Shown here piece by piece: positions 25,470-34,149 of a stretch of DNA of 64,000 bases. The first letter of the stretch is position 1. Each line of letters starts with the position of its first letter. The translations under genes were made by a program, and so were the position numbers. Below the pieces are notes generated by a model. It saw only the letters and a list, made by a program, of their open reading frames with translations, was not told the DNA's origin and ran no database searches. Source of the stretch: an uncultured Cellulophaga sp. (lineage in GTDB: Bacteria > Bacteroidota > Bacteroidia > Flavobacteriales > Flavobacteriaceae); NCBI GenBank assembly GCA_947496695.1, contig CANMEI010000001.1, positions 434,001 through 498,000 on the forward strand. The letters run 5' to 3'.

Positions 25470-26105
25470 TTAAGAATTTGCTAAAATAATTTTTTGATTA
25501 TTTCTTTTTTTAAATATTACAAAAAGCATAAATGCTATTACTCCAAAAGCTAAAATGAACATTTGAGAAAATGTATTTGATAATTCCGCTTCTTTTTCTT
25601 GTAGCAAAAAATTTTTATTTTTTAAAAGTAAGTTAACCGTGTAATTATTATTTTTATTTAGCATTAAAGGATTTCTTTCAAATCCTTTTTTCAAAATTAG
25701 CAACCTTGCTTTACTACCCGATATATCTTTAAACACACCTCCATTAATTTTTAATGATGTTATATCATTTGGTAGTTTTATATGATTAAAATACACCATA
25801 GTTTCATGACCTAGTTTTACAAAACTATTATCTAATAAAACAGATTCATCATTATCAAAAGATATTTTTAATTTCTCTTTACAATAGGCTAACAATTGTT
25901 CTTTAAACATCTCAGGCGTTGTATAAGGTGTGTCAGCAAAATGAAAACGTACTTCTTTTCTAAAAGCATCTAATGATGATGTTATTTGTAACGTCCAAGT
26001 ATTATCATCTTGTTCAGCTAAAACTATTGTAGATATATCTACACCATGTGCTAAAGCGCTTAATGTTGTAAATAACATTACAACAAATAAATTAATTTTT
26101 TTCAT
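25470..26105 (-). CDS. Secreted, C-terminally membrane-anchored protein, 211 aa
   Basis: A signal peptide (residues 1-19, ending LAHG) is followed by a beta-rich domain of about 130 residues ('WTLQITSSLDAFRKEVRFHF', then 'LKISFDNDESVLLDNSFVKL'). The size and layout resemble DUF6702-like flavobacterial proteins. A linker and a membrane helix (about 178-198) end with a basic tail, so the domain is periplasmic. It follows the YHYH lipoprotein gene by 19 bases, so the two are probably co-transcribed and act together. A truncated copy lies downstream. Confidence 0.7.
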   Translation of the reverse strand: MKKINLFVVMLFTTLSALAHGVDISTIVLAEQDDNTWTLQITSSLDAFRKEVRFHFADTPYTTPEMFKEQLLAYCKEKLKISFDNDESVLLDNSFVKLGHETMVYFNHIKLPNDITSLKINGGVFKDISGSKARLLILKKGFERNPLMLNKNNNYTVNLLLKNKNFLLQEKEAELSNTFSQMFILAFGVIAFMLFVIFKKRNNQKIILANS

Positions 26106-26124
26106 AATAAAAATAATTTTACTG

Positions 26125-27150
26125 TTATTCTACTGCGTAAGCACCATAAAAGCAGTCAAAAAATTCATTGTTCTCTAAAGGCATAACATGGTAATGATAT
26201 CCTCTTGTATCATCTTCATGTCCTCTACAATCATCTAAATCTGTAGGTTCATTTCCATCAGCATCTAATTGAGCATAAATTCCATGCCCATCTAAAGCAT
26301 ACCCAATCATTGCCGCGTGATCATCATCTTGTGTTATTCGGGTGCTATACCCCATATCTCCATGGTAATGATATCCTAAAGCATTATTTACATGCCCACC
26401 TGCATCATCAACCGGAGCAACTTGGTAAGCTGCTAATATTACATCTAAATCTGCTGGATGATCAAGTCTTACCCCATTAAAAGCCAAACCTCTTACATAA
26501 GGTCCATATTCTACCCCTGCAAGATCAACTGTTGGGCCATCACCTAATTGAATTGAGGTTTCTTGTTTTACAGGTGTGATAGGAATTAAATATGTTTCTT
26601 CTGCTTCTATCCATTCCGGAAGACATTGTGCACACATATTTTGATATTCAACGGCTGGATTTGGTTGTGCACCTCCTTGGCATTCTTCTATCGTTGTTAC
26701 TCTTATAACTTCACCAGTATCTTCATCATACATTTTCCAACCATCATCATCATAAAAAGTGGCTAGATTCTCTATAAAAGCACCATCTAAATCAACAACT
26801 CCATCATCAGTAATCCACAGACCTCCTTTATCTGCACCGTCTGTAATATATTCTGGACACCAAGGCCCCATTTCATGATCTGCTGGCGTATGCTGTGATA
26901 CTATTTGATAACAATCAGTTTCTGTACCATCGGAAAGTGTACATGGAACAGTAGATATTGTCATATAACCATCATCTACTAAAAACAAACTAGAATCTAC
27001 TGTTAATACCGTTCCTACTGTTGTTTCATCATCATCAGCTACTGAGTCATCATTACTATCGTTACCACAGCCTGCTAAACTATACATTGAGATAATAATT
27101 AACCCTTTTGAAAATACATGTTTTACATTGCTACTAAATTTACTTTTCAT
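26125..27150 (-). CDS. YHYH domain lipoprotein, 341 aa
   Basis: The signal peptide ends in the lipobox 'SLAGC' (Cys at about 28), then an Asp-rich linker. Two YHYH motifs, 'ALGYHYHGDMG' and 'TRGYHYHVMP', define the family, and the surrounding sequence is rich in Asp, Trp and Cys ('CAQCLPEW', 'DDCRGHED'), suggesting metal or disulfide chemistry. The function is not established. It is the first gene of a pair with the 211-aa membrane-anchored protein, and lies next to the insertion end of the mobile element. Confidence 0.9.
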   Translation of the reverse strand: MKSKFSSNVKHVFSKGLIIISMYSLAGCGNDSNDDSVADDDETTVGTVLTVDSSLFLVDDGYMTISTVPCTLSDGTETDCYQIVSQHTPADHEMGPWCPEYITDGADKGGLWITDDGVVDLDGAFIENLATFYDDDGWKMYDEDTGEVIRVTTIEECQGGAQPNPAVEYQNMCAQCLPEWIEAEETYLIPITPVKQETSIQLGDGPTVDLAGVEYGPYVRGLAFNGVRLDHPADLDVILAAYQVAPVDDAGGHVNNALGYHYHGDMGYSTRITQDDDHAAMIGYALDGHGIYAQLDADGNEPTDLDDCRGHEDDTRGYHYHVMPLENNEFFDCFYGAYAVE

Positions 27151-27433
27151 AATTTAATAATTTACCTTAAGTTAAACTTCGTTAAAAAATTGGGGTAATG
27201 GTGAAAATTTGGTTTTATATACTATTTATCCTTTCTAAGATGAGGATTAATTTAAGTAGATAAACAAAGTATCAGTAAAAAGGGGTAAGCTTTCAGTAAA
27301 TAAAAGAATCTTTTCAGTTGCATTAATGCAAAAACATTTCAATTAAGAAGAAAAATATTTTATACTAAGCACATAAACCCTTAATAAAAAAGCATGGATA
27401 TTAGGAGCTATTTAATAGAAGTTATTAAAAAAC
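27151..27433. other. Intergenic region between the YHYH gene and the element's left repeat
   Basis: 283 bases of AT-rich sequence with no ORF, RNA gene or clear promoter box. It should contain the promoter of the YHYH operon. Before the element inserted, it would have lain directly downstream of tRNA-Asn and its terminator. Confidence 0.5.
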
Positions 27434-27466
27434 AAAAAAGCCCTCAACTTTCGTTGAAGGCTTTCT
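27434..27466 (-). terminator. Displaced tRNA-Asn terminator (copy C), now behind res
   Basis: Identical to the tRNA-Asn terminator at 38238-38268. The minus-strand stem is AAAGCCTTCAAC/GTTGAGGGCTTT with a GAAA loop and a T run. It is 106 bases downstream of the res stop and is the only good terminator there. Confidence 0.85.
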
Positions 27467-27475
27467 ATCGCTAAG

Positions 27476-27502
27476 CTCCCCCTCTTGGGCTCGAACCAAG
27501 GA
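27476..27502 (-). pseudogene. tRNA-Asn 3'-end remnant
   Basis: 27 bases identical to the discriminator, acceptor 3' strand and T-arm of the intact tRNA-Asn (38280-38306). The anticodon arm, D arm and 5' acceptor strand are missing. This is the original chromosomal tRNA end, displaced by integration. Confidence 0.9.
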
Positions 27503-27572
27503 GAATAATATGTTGACTTTCAACTAATTATCAATATTTAAAAGTAATTGGTAACCGAATTGTATGCCTTTT

Positions 27573-30191
27573 TTATTTTTTAATAGCATTTAGCTTATCT
27601 ATAAACACTTCCTCTCTATTTACTTTATTATAAAAAGGCATTCCTATAAGTTTATATTGTTGACTTTCATATAGCTCGATTACGGCTTCTTTTTCTATCT
27701 CTTGAAGGAATTGTTCTTTCCATTCATCATTATATAATAAGTGGTCTCCTTTTGGTTCTATGAACAATTGATAAATAACCTCATCATCTGAATTTTTATC
27801 TGTCATATATAATACAAAGTCTGGTTCTGTTGCTTTTGCATCACTAAACCTGTATAACTTAAAGAAACGTTCGTTTCTTAATAAATAGATGTTTTTGAAA
27901 CGCTCTTTTAAATCTTCAATATTATCGTGGAAATACTTTACTAAAAACTTTTCTTCTGATGAACCATAATTCTCATTGTAAGCATACCAATCTGCTTTGT
28001 TCAAGTCTACAAAATATTCTTGAGGAATATCATTACGCATTGTTGGTTTTCCTGTTTCTGCTGTAGTATTTTGATTTACTGAAAACGCTAATTTCTTATT
28101 CTTGAAATACTTTCTTAATGGCTCTCTATAGAATGATTTTGTACCTCTATAATCACCAAACTTGGTAGATATTTCATTTGCTATTTTGGTAGCTACACTT
28201 ATAACAATTTCTAATTTTTGATTTGCAGATAGGTTATTTGTATCTTTTTGTAAACCTGTTACTTCTACTATTATACCTCCAAAATAATTTTCATTTGTTA
28301 TAAAATCATTCATAGATTTTACACTTGGAAAAAACTTTTTGATATTATTGAAGTGGTAAAAAGGTATTTTATTTAAACCCTTTTGAATAATAGTTTTATC
28401 CCATACAGAAAACAAATGTTTATTTGCATAATTTGCTTGTACTGTATTTTGCTTTACCCTGTTGTTATCTAATATTACCGTTTGAGCTGACCTATTTGTT
28501 TTTAAGGCATAGGTGTGCTTTTTTACAATAGTTGGCTCTTGATATTCTAATAATGTTTTAGGGTTGTTTTTAACCTTTTTATTTAAAAAAATAAAACCAC
28601 TTTTATATAATGCTGTTTCTTTAAATTCATCTTTAAGAATTAAATCTACTTCTACTTTTTCTTCAGGAAACATTCCTATTTGACGAAGTGCATTATTTAA
28701 TTCGGTAATATATCTTGGGTTGTGTGAACAATGATAATGCAAAGTCTCGCAAAAACGCATTATGTTTTCTAAATCATTATCGTATTTACGTTTATCTAAT
28801 TCTTGATTTTCTTCTAATTGAAATGGATAATATCTTGCACCTCTACCTATTAATTGTGCTTCTGCTACTGTAGTTTTACCAGGTGTACTACCCTTGGCAT
28901 CACGAGTATCATATAATCTAACAATATCGTATAAGTTTAAAACATCCCAACCCTCATTTAATTTATCAACTGCAAATACTGCTCTAATCTCATTATTATT
29001 ATCCTCTAATGTATTAATGGTTATTTGCTTTTCGTCACTATCATTTTTAGAGTTTACAGAAACAATTTTATCTTCTGTAAAGTCTTCTTTTATTTCATCT
29101 ATTAAACCTTGTGATGATATATTTAACTCTTTAAAATATGCTATTGCTTTATCTAAAATTGCATTGTCTAATTTTATAAGGTTCTCTAATTTAGTAACCG
29201 TTAAGTTTCTTATTTCATCAATAAACGCTTTTTCCATTTCAGCACTTTCTGTAGTTGTTTTAGATTTAAACATTACTACAGGCTTTGCTAAAATACCTTT
29301 AGATGCAAATATTTTCTTTTTAAACTGACTTATTAATACTGCTACAATTGCACGTTGTATGGGTTGATAATCTACCTGATTAGTTTGCACTTCTTTTGAA
29401 TAGCCATCTTCTCTAAATTTTGCTAATGAATAATCGTATAATAATTTATTGGCATATTTTGAAGCAATATTAGGATGATTGAGTTCTAACGTTGCTGTAA
29501 ACTCCATCATTATATTTTCTGGACTAGAATCTAAAATACGACGTACTGTATATTCCCAACTTGTAAAGTTTTCTTTTTCTCCTTTGCTTAATTTCTTTTT
29601 AGTAAGCGTGTTAATATGATGTGCTTCATCACTAATTAATACAATTTCTTTACCTATAAAATCATCAAATGTAATACTGTTTTCTCTTGGTGCATTTAAT
29701 CTTGTATGCAACCCTTGAATGGTAGAAAAATAAATACTAATATCATCTGCATTGGTGCTTTCAAAACTTTCAACTTCTGTGATATTTACATTTACACCAT
29801 CTATATTAATTTGTTCTTTAAAAAGATATTTAGAGCTATTAGGATTTAAGAAGTTTTCTTTTGTTTTACGAATAATAGTATCTGTATTTACAAAAAATAT
29901 AAAATTGCGATAGCCCATTTTATATAACTCCAATATAGCTCCTGCCATTACTAAAGTTTTACCAGAACCTGTTGCCATATGAAACAACACTTGTGTTGGT
30001 TTTGCTCTTAAACGTGGATTGTTTAAATAGTAATTAAGTGCTGTAAATGCTTCTTCTTGATAAGGTCTTGGTGTAAATTTTAGGTTGTTTTTTATTATTG
30101 GTGATAACTCTACCAATAAATCTCCATCATCTATTTTGGAAGCTATACGTTTGTCTAAACGCTGTATAGTATCTTGATTGAATAAGCTCAT
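27573..30191 (-). CDS. res: Type III restriction enzyme, Res subunit (helicase-nuclease)
   Basis: An 872-aa protein. The N-terminal SF2 helicase has a Q-tip-like 'TPRPYQEEA' (about 40-48), Walker A MATGSGKT (72-79), DEAH box 188-191 (LISDEAHHIN), motif III-like 'MEFTATLEL', and motif VI 'QLIGRGARYYPF'. The C-terminal PD-(D/E)xK nuclease shows P790-D791, then E812-P-K814. Together with Mod it would cut DNA after ATP-driven communication between two unmethylated, oppositely oriented sites. It begins 6 bases after mod and has no defect visible, so the system appears intact. Confidence 0.93.
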   Translation of the reverse strand: MSLFNQDTIQRLDKRIASKIDDGDLLVELSPIIKNNLKFTPRPYQEEAFTALNYYLNNPRLRAKPTQVLFHMATGSGKTLVMAGAILELYKMGYRNFIFFVNTDTIIRKTKENFLNPNSSKYLFKEQINIDGVNVNITEVESFESTNADDISIYFSTIQGLHTRLNAPRENSITFDDFIGKEIVLISDEAHHINTLTKKKLSKGEKENFTSWEYTVRRILDSSPENIMMEFTATLELNHPNIASKYANKLLYDYSLAKFREDGYSKEVQTNQVDYQPIQRAIVAVLISQFKKKIFASKGILAKPVVMFKSKTTTESAEMEKAFIDEIRNLTVTKLENLIKLDNAILDKAIAYFKELNISSQGLIDEIKEDFTEDKIVSVNSKNDSDEKQITINTLEDNNNEIRAVFAVDKLNEGWDVLNLYDIVRLYDTRDAKGSTPGKTTVAEAQLIGRGARYYPFQLEENQELDKRKYDNDLENIMRFCETLHYHCSHNPRYITELNNALRQIGMFPEEKVEVDLILKDEFKETALYKSGFIFLNKKVKNNPKTLLEYQEPTIVKKHTYALKTNRSAQTVILDNNRVKQNTVQANYANKHLFSVWDKTIIQKGLNKIPFYHFNNIKKFFPSVKSMNDFITNENYFGGIIVEVTGLQKDTNNLSANQKLEIVISVATKIANEISTKFGDYRGTKSFYREPLRKYFKNKKLAFSVNQNTTAETGKPTMRNDIPQEYFVDLNKADWYAYNENYGSSEEKFLVKYFHDNIEDLKERFKNIYLLRNERFFKLYRFSDAKATEPDFVLYMTDKNSDDEVIYQLFIEPKGDHLLYNDEWKEQFLQEIEKEAVIELYESQQYKLIGMPFYNKVNREEVFIDKLNAIKK

Positions 30192-30197
30192 AAATTA

Positions 30198-32162
30198 TTA
30201 TTTATTGTTATAAAATGAATAATTTAATGTTCTATCTTTTTCACTTACATTGAAACTTGTATCCTCTATTTCACTAAAGTTTACGTATAGTTGATTTTTA
30301 TCTAATACTTCAATTAAATATTGTTGCATTGTTTCTAAAGAAGCTGTTTTAAAAGCATCTAAACTTTTATTAAAAATATCTTTATCAAATTGGTAAGATA
30401 TAAATGCTTTGGCTTGCATTTCTTCCCAGACCTTTAATATATCTTCTTTAGATTTTACATCTTGTATTTTATTAATAAAATATTGATTGTATTCCATTAA
30501 TTCTGCATACACAAATGAACCACCACCTTGCCAGTCATAAGCTTTAGAAACACCTGACTGCTCTCCAGATATGACGTTCTTTAATCTCTGCACAGAGTCA
30601 TTTTCACCGTAATCCATTTGTTCAACCCCAATGAATTTTCTACCTGACTTAAGAGCAACGCAAGCTGTTGTACCACTGCCTAAATTAAAATCCAAAACAA
30701 TATCACCTTCATCTGTTGACATTTCAATTATCCTTGAAAGTAAAACCTCAGGTTTTTTTGCTGTCGGAAAACTTACACCTCCTTCATTTTGAGTGTTTTG
30801 AAAATCTATATCCCACCAAAAATCACAAAGCAACATCCCTAAATCATCAACAAATTTTTGATTTTTATAAACCTTTTTTATACTTTGTTGAAGAGGTGTA
30901 ACTACTTGCCCATTGTAATATAAACCTTGTGAATTGCCATTTTTGAAATGCTCATAAATTTTATCAACTTCAATACGTGATTGCTTTTCCGCTTCTTTAT
31001 TTTTATGAGATTGTAAACGACATATTCTATCAGAATTATTTAAATAAAAATTTTTAAACTTTTTATCATCAATATCGAGTTTACCAACACTTGTTTTTTT
31101 ACTAATTACATTTTCTTTAAGCAAAACATCTGTTAAGCTTACTAATTGGTAATCTTTAATACTTTCACCAATCAAATAACGTGAATAATGTTTATCCCAT
31201 TTCTCTCTTACTGTAAACTGTGGATTAAGTTTAGCAGAAGAAGATTTACGATAAGCTAATATTAAATCCTTTTGTTTTATTATTGTTTTGTCTTTATGAG
31301 CAGTTTTAGTGCCACTAGGTGTAGATGATTTAACAGCTATAACATTTAAAAAATTATCAACTTTAAATATTTCATCACATAAAACTTTAAGATAGGCTTC
31401 TTCAATGTCATCAACATTTATAAAAATTACTCCACTTTCTTTTAATAGCTCCTTAGCGACAACTAACCGATTTTTCATAAAGGTAAGCCAAGTACTATGA
31501 TTAAAAGAGTCATTATACTTGAAGGAATCATTTCCAGTATTAAAAGGTGGGTCTATATAAATCAGTTTTATTTTACCTCTATGTGTTTTTAGTAAAGAAG
31601 AAAGTACTAACAAATTATTTCCTTTTAAAATAAGATTCTCATCTCTTTTTAAGTCGGTAACGTTATGCTCCCCATCTTTATCATATTTTTTGAAATTAGT
31701 AAACGCCTTTGCGTCTAATAATCTATCTACACTATCTGGTGCTAAAGTTTCATTCCAAAATATCTCATTTCTTTTTTGGTCTTCTTTAGTTTGCCCTCCC
31801 TCTAATACACAATCTTTATGAGGCCATACCAATACAACATCATTTTTGGCTTTTATAAAATTATCTGTAGTATCATCATTAACTGCTAGACCTATTTTAT
31901 TTTTAAATGCTGTATAGCTATCCGGTAAGAAAGATTTATTATTTACAAACCTTTGAAACTTAATTTTATCAAATACCAATATACTTTCTACTTCTTGAAA
32001 AAAGTGTTTTTTAAAAGTATCGTTTTTAATTAATAAACTTATAAGAAAAGGCTCTACTTTTAAAGCTGCTTCTATAATCTTATTTTTATTCAATTGGTTA
32101 TCTACTACTAAATTGTCTTCGTTTTTAAGTAGTTCTATTAAGTCTTGTTGTAAGTTTTGCAT
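30198..32162 (-). CDS. mod: Type III DNA methyltransferase, Mod subunit (beta-class N6-adenine)
   Basis: A 654-aa protein. The catalytic motif IV DPPFNTG is at residues 204-210 and the AdoMet-binding motif I DFNLGSG is at 491-497. This order (IV before I) marks the beta class, and the roughly 280 residues between form the target-recognition domain. A long N-terminal region (1-170) is typical of Mod. It methylates adenine in an asymmetric site, which cannot be predicted here. No simple-sequence repeat tract is seen in the gene, so phase variation by slippage is not indicated. A -7 box (TAAATTTG) lies 37 bases upstream. Confidence 0.94.
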   Translation of the reverse strand: MQNLQQDLIELLKNEDNLVVDNQLNKNKIIEAALKVEPFLISLLIKNDTFKKHFFQEVESILVFDKIKFQRFVNNKSFLPDSYTAFKNKIGLAVNDDTTDNFIKAKNDVVLVWPHKDCVLEGGQTKEDQKRNEIFWNETLAPDSVDRLLDAKAFTNFKKYDKDGEHNVTDLKRDENLILKGNNLLVLSSLLKTHRGKIKLIYIDPPFNTGNDSFKYNDSFNHSTWLTFMKNRLVVAKELLKESGVIFINVDDIEEAYLKVLCDEIFKVDNFLNVIAVKSSTPSGTKTAHKDKTIIKQKDLILAYRKSSSAKLNPQFTVREKWDKHYSRYLIGESIKDYQLVSLTDVLLKENVISKKTSVGKLDIDDKKFKNFYLNNSDRICRLQSHKNKEAEKQSRIEVDKIYEHFKNGNSQGLYYNGQVVTPLQQSIKKVYKNQKFVDDLGMLLCDFWWDIDFQNTQNEGGVSFPTAKKPEVLLSRIIEMSTDEGDIVLDFNLGSGTTACVALKSGRKFIGVEQMDYGENDSVQRLKNVISGEQSGVSKAYDWQGGGSFVYAELMEYNQYFINKIQDVKSKEDILKVWEEMQAKAFISYQFDKDIFNKSLDAFKTASLETMQQYLIEVLDKNQLYVNFSEIEDTSFNVSEKDRTLNYSFYNNK

Positions 32163-32198
32163 TTATGATTGATAGTTGTTTATGATAGTATCGATTCC

Positions 32199-32206
32199 CA
32201 AATTTA
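32199..32206 (-). promoter_or_regulatory. Candidate -7 box of the mod-res operon
   Basis: The minus strand reads TAAATTTG, an exact TAnnTTTG match, 37 bases before the mod start. Together with the terminator at 32246-32274 it makes mod-res a separate transcript. Confidence 0.45.
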
Positions 32207-32245
32207 ATAATCTTAATTAAGTAAATGTAAGTTATAACAATAATT

Positions 32246-32274
32246 AAAAAAGGGTGACATTTCTGCCACCCTTT
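32246..32274 (-). terminator. Terminator of the GIY-YIG gene
   Basis: The minus-strand arms AAAGGGTGGCA and TGTCACCCTTT pair (one G-U) around a GAAA loop at 32260-32263, followed by six T residues. It separates the GIY-YIG transcript from mod-res. Confidence 0.88.
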
Positions 32275-32278
32275 AATT

Positions 32279-32929
32279 TTAAATGTATTTCCAAATATAA
32301 CCTCTACTATTTTCTCTTTCTCCTCGACATACTCTCGCTATGCATGTTTTAGATACTCCTGTTTTTCTTGATGCTTCAGCTACCGATTTATATTTAGCAA
32401 CATAAACATAATTCAACTCTAATTGCAACACAGGTTTTTTTCGTAAATCTTTAGAGTTTTTAAGAGAAAAACCACTATCATAAGTCCAATAATAATTTTT
32501 AAGTAAATGTGTATTGCTTAGGCAAGCGTGAGATATTCTCTTTTTACTTACACTAGTTACACTAGATGCATCATTTAAAGATTGATATTCTCCAATCAAC
32601 ATTCCTTTTAAATCATATTGATACACTTTTTTCTTTATACCACCTCCTGAATCTGAATTGTAGCCTTCTACTTTTGAATTGTATTTAAACACATATTCTT
32701 TCTCTTTTTTTGCTAATTCATTGATATCATTTGCAGTATCTATTTGTTCCCATTTGAAGGCTTCAGAACCATAAGTTGCGATGGCTCTTTGAAATTTACT
32801 ACCTTCTTTTTTTGAAGCTTTATATTCATGGTCTTTGACTCTAGAATTCAAACCCTTTGTCGAAATACCAATATAAACTTCATGGGTTTTTTGGTTAACC
32901 GCTTTGTAAATAATTCCAAAATTTTTCAT
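32279..32929 (-). CDS. GIY-YIG endonuclease with two NUMOD-type repeats
   Basis: A 216-aa protein. The GIY-YIG core is at residues 5-21 (GIIY ... VYIG), with R30, and 'EKEYVFKYNSKVEGYNSDSG' containing the catalytic Glu and the G-Y-N motif. Two C-terminal DNA-binding repeats follow, about 108-160 and 168-216: 'VYQYDLKGMLIGEYQSLNDA' and 'VLQLELNYVYVAKYKSVAEA', each with an HTH-like 'SVSKKRISHACLS' or 'GVSKTCIARVCRG'. These are NUMOD1-like and typical of phage or homing endonucleases. Here it may act in element mobility or competition. It starts 7 bases after the RepA-like gene. Confidence 0.88.
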   Translation of the reverse strand: MKNFGIIYKAVNQKTHEVYIGISTKGLNSRVKDHEYKASKKEGSKFQRAIATYGSEAFKWEQIDTANDINELAKKEKEYVFKYNSKVEGYNSDSGGGIKKKVYQYDLKGMLIGEYQSLNDASSVTSVSKKRISHACLSNTHLLKNYYWTYDSGFSLKNSKDLRKKPVLQLELNYVYVAKYKSVAEASRKTGVSKTCIARVCRGERENSRGYIWKYI

Positions 32930-32936
32930 TCTAAAA

Positions 32937-33962
32937 CTATTTTCTTAAACCGTATCCTTTTTCATCTTGAATTATTAAACTCTCACACTTTAATTTTTTT
33001 AAATTATTAAATAATGTCTTTCTACCCATAGTATTAGTTTCTACAAATGTCTTTTCTAATTCTCCTGTTTTTGTAGTCCCCTTAGAATTTAGATAATTCA
33101 ATATTAGATCGGCATTATTGCTATTATATCGACCATCCATTTCTTTATAAAGACTAAGCTCTTTTACTTCTTCAATAGAATCAATCCATAAGTTTTTTGG
33201 ATTTACTTTAAACTTAGTAACCGTTTCAGAGTAATCATCCGCATATCTAAAAAAAATATTCTTAATATACCTATCGTCCAACTGAGTTCTTGTTACAGCT
33301 ATTGCAAAATCAGCTTCTTGAGCTAACACTCTACTACCAGCCATACTGTCTCTATTTATAGGCTTATCACCTATTTTAGTTGAATGATGAATTACTATCA
33401 TGCTAATCCCTAAACTATAAGTTAACTCTCTTAATTTCTGGGTAACTCTTTTTGCTGTTTCACTTTCTTCAATATTACTAGCTAGCCTAGTCAAACTATC
33501 AATTATTACTACTTCAGCTTTACTATTTTCAATTAAAGAATTTAATCTTTCCCAATCTTCACCACTATCTAAGTATCTTAAAAAGTCTATTTCTGTTGTT
33601 AAAAAATTTTCTTCTAACAATGTGCCAGAACTTTCATACAAATGTTCCATTTGACTCGCATTTCGTCTAGCCCGACCCAACCAGTACTCTTCCAAACTAA
33701 CAAGCAAAACTTTTTTTGGAATCCCTATTAATTTGTCGCCAAGATAATCTTTAGCTCCAATTGCAAGTGAAATTGCAAGATTTTCACAAAGTATAGTCTT
33801 TCCTGATTTACTAGGTCCATAAATAAAACCAAATGATCCTTTTGTAATTCCTCTCCAAATATATTCTGGTAGTGGTTCCGATTTTGATTTTTTAATTAAT
33901 TCCATGATTGATAGCGGATTTTCCTTTTTTAATTTTTTATCCACTTGTTTTTCTTTATACAT
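32937..33962 (-). CDS. RepA/DnaB-like P-loop ATPase of the element
   Basis: A 341-aa AAA_25/RepA-type ATPase. Walker A GPSKSGKT is at residues 49-56, 'AEVVIIDSLTRLA' is Walker B, 'GISMIVIHHSTKIGD' is the sensor strand with the conserved His pair, and 'MAGSRVLAQEADFAIAVTRT' follows. This is the hexameric helicase fold used by RSF1010 RepA and many Bacteroidetes mobile elements. The C-terminal 90 residues look like a winged-helix domain ('LILNYLNSKGTTKTGELEKT'). A replication or unwinding role is inferred. An inverted repeat lies just upstream of the start. Confidence 0.85.
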   Translation of the reverse strand: MYKEKQVDKKLKKENPLSIMELIKKSKSEPLPEYIWRGITKGSFGFIYGPSKSGKTILCENLAISLAIGAKDYLGDKLIGIPKKVLLVSLEEYWLGRARRNASQMEHLYESSGTLLEENFLTTEIDFLRYLDSGEDWERLNSLIENSKAEVVIIDSLTRLASNIEESETAKRVTQKLRELTYSLGISMIVIHHSTKIGDKPINRDSMAGSRVLAQEADFAIAVTRTQLDDRYIKNIFFRYADDYSETVTKFKVNPKNLWIDSIEEVKELSLYKEMDGRYNSNNADLILNYLNSKGTTKTGELEKTFVETNTMGRKTLFNNLKKLKCESLIIQDEKGYGLRK

Positions 33963-33978
33963 CTTCTTTCTTCATTTA

Positions 33979-34005
33979 GAATAACCACTCTAGAAATGGT
34001 TATTC
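33979..34005 (-). promoter_or_regulatory. Inverted repeat upstream of the RepA-like gene
   Basis: GAATAACCA (33979-33987) and TGGTTATTC (33997-34005) are exact 9-bp arms with a 9-base spacer, 17 bases before the start codon. No T run follows on either strand, so a protein-binding site is more likely than a terminator. Confidence 0.45.
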
Positions 34006-34149
34006 CTTTCTCTATTATTTACTTCTACTTCAAGGTCAGAAGCTTAACCTTTAAATTTAATCGCGATTAATTCCATTACGTACTAGAATCGAGAACAAAT
34101 TAAAGGCTTACTTGAGAATTCATTTGAGGAAACTTTTATTCCCTAAGAA

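Larger units (their letters stand above)
27434..27502. repeat. Left attachment-site direct repeat (69 bp)
   Basis: Base-for-base identical with 38238-38306, with mismatches immediately outside on both sides (C against T to the left, G against C to the right). It contains the terminator and the 3' end of tRNA-Asn. Confidence 0.93.

Noticed and set aside
27434..27502. Second tRNA-Asn gene
   Set aside because: Only the 3' 27 nucleotides are present, with no anticodon arm or promoter. It is an attachment-site remnant.
28894..29328. 144-codon plus-strand frame inside res
   Set aside because: It is antisense to a conserved helicase domain of Res, and the translation has no recognisable domain.
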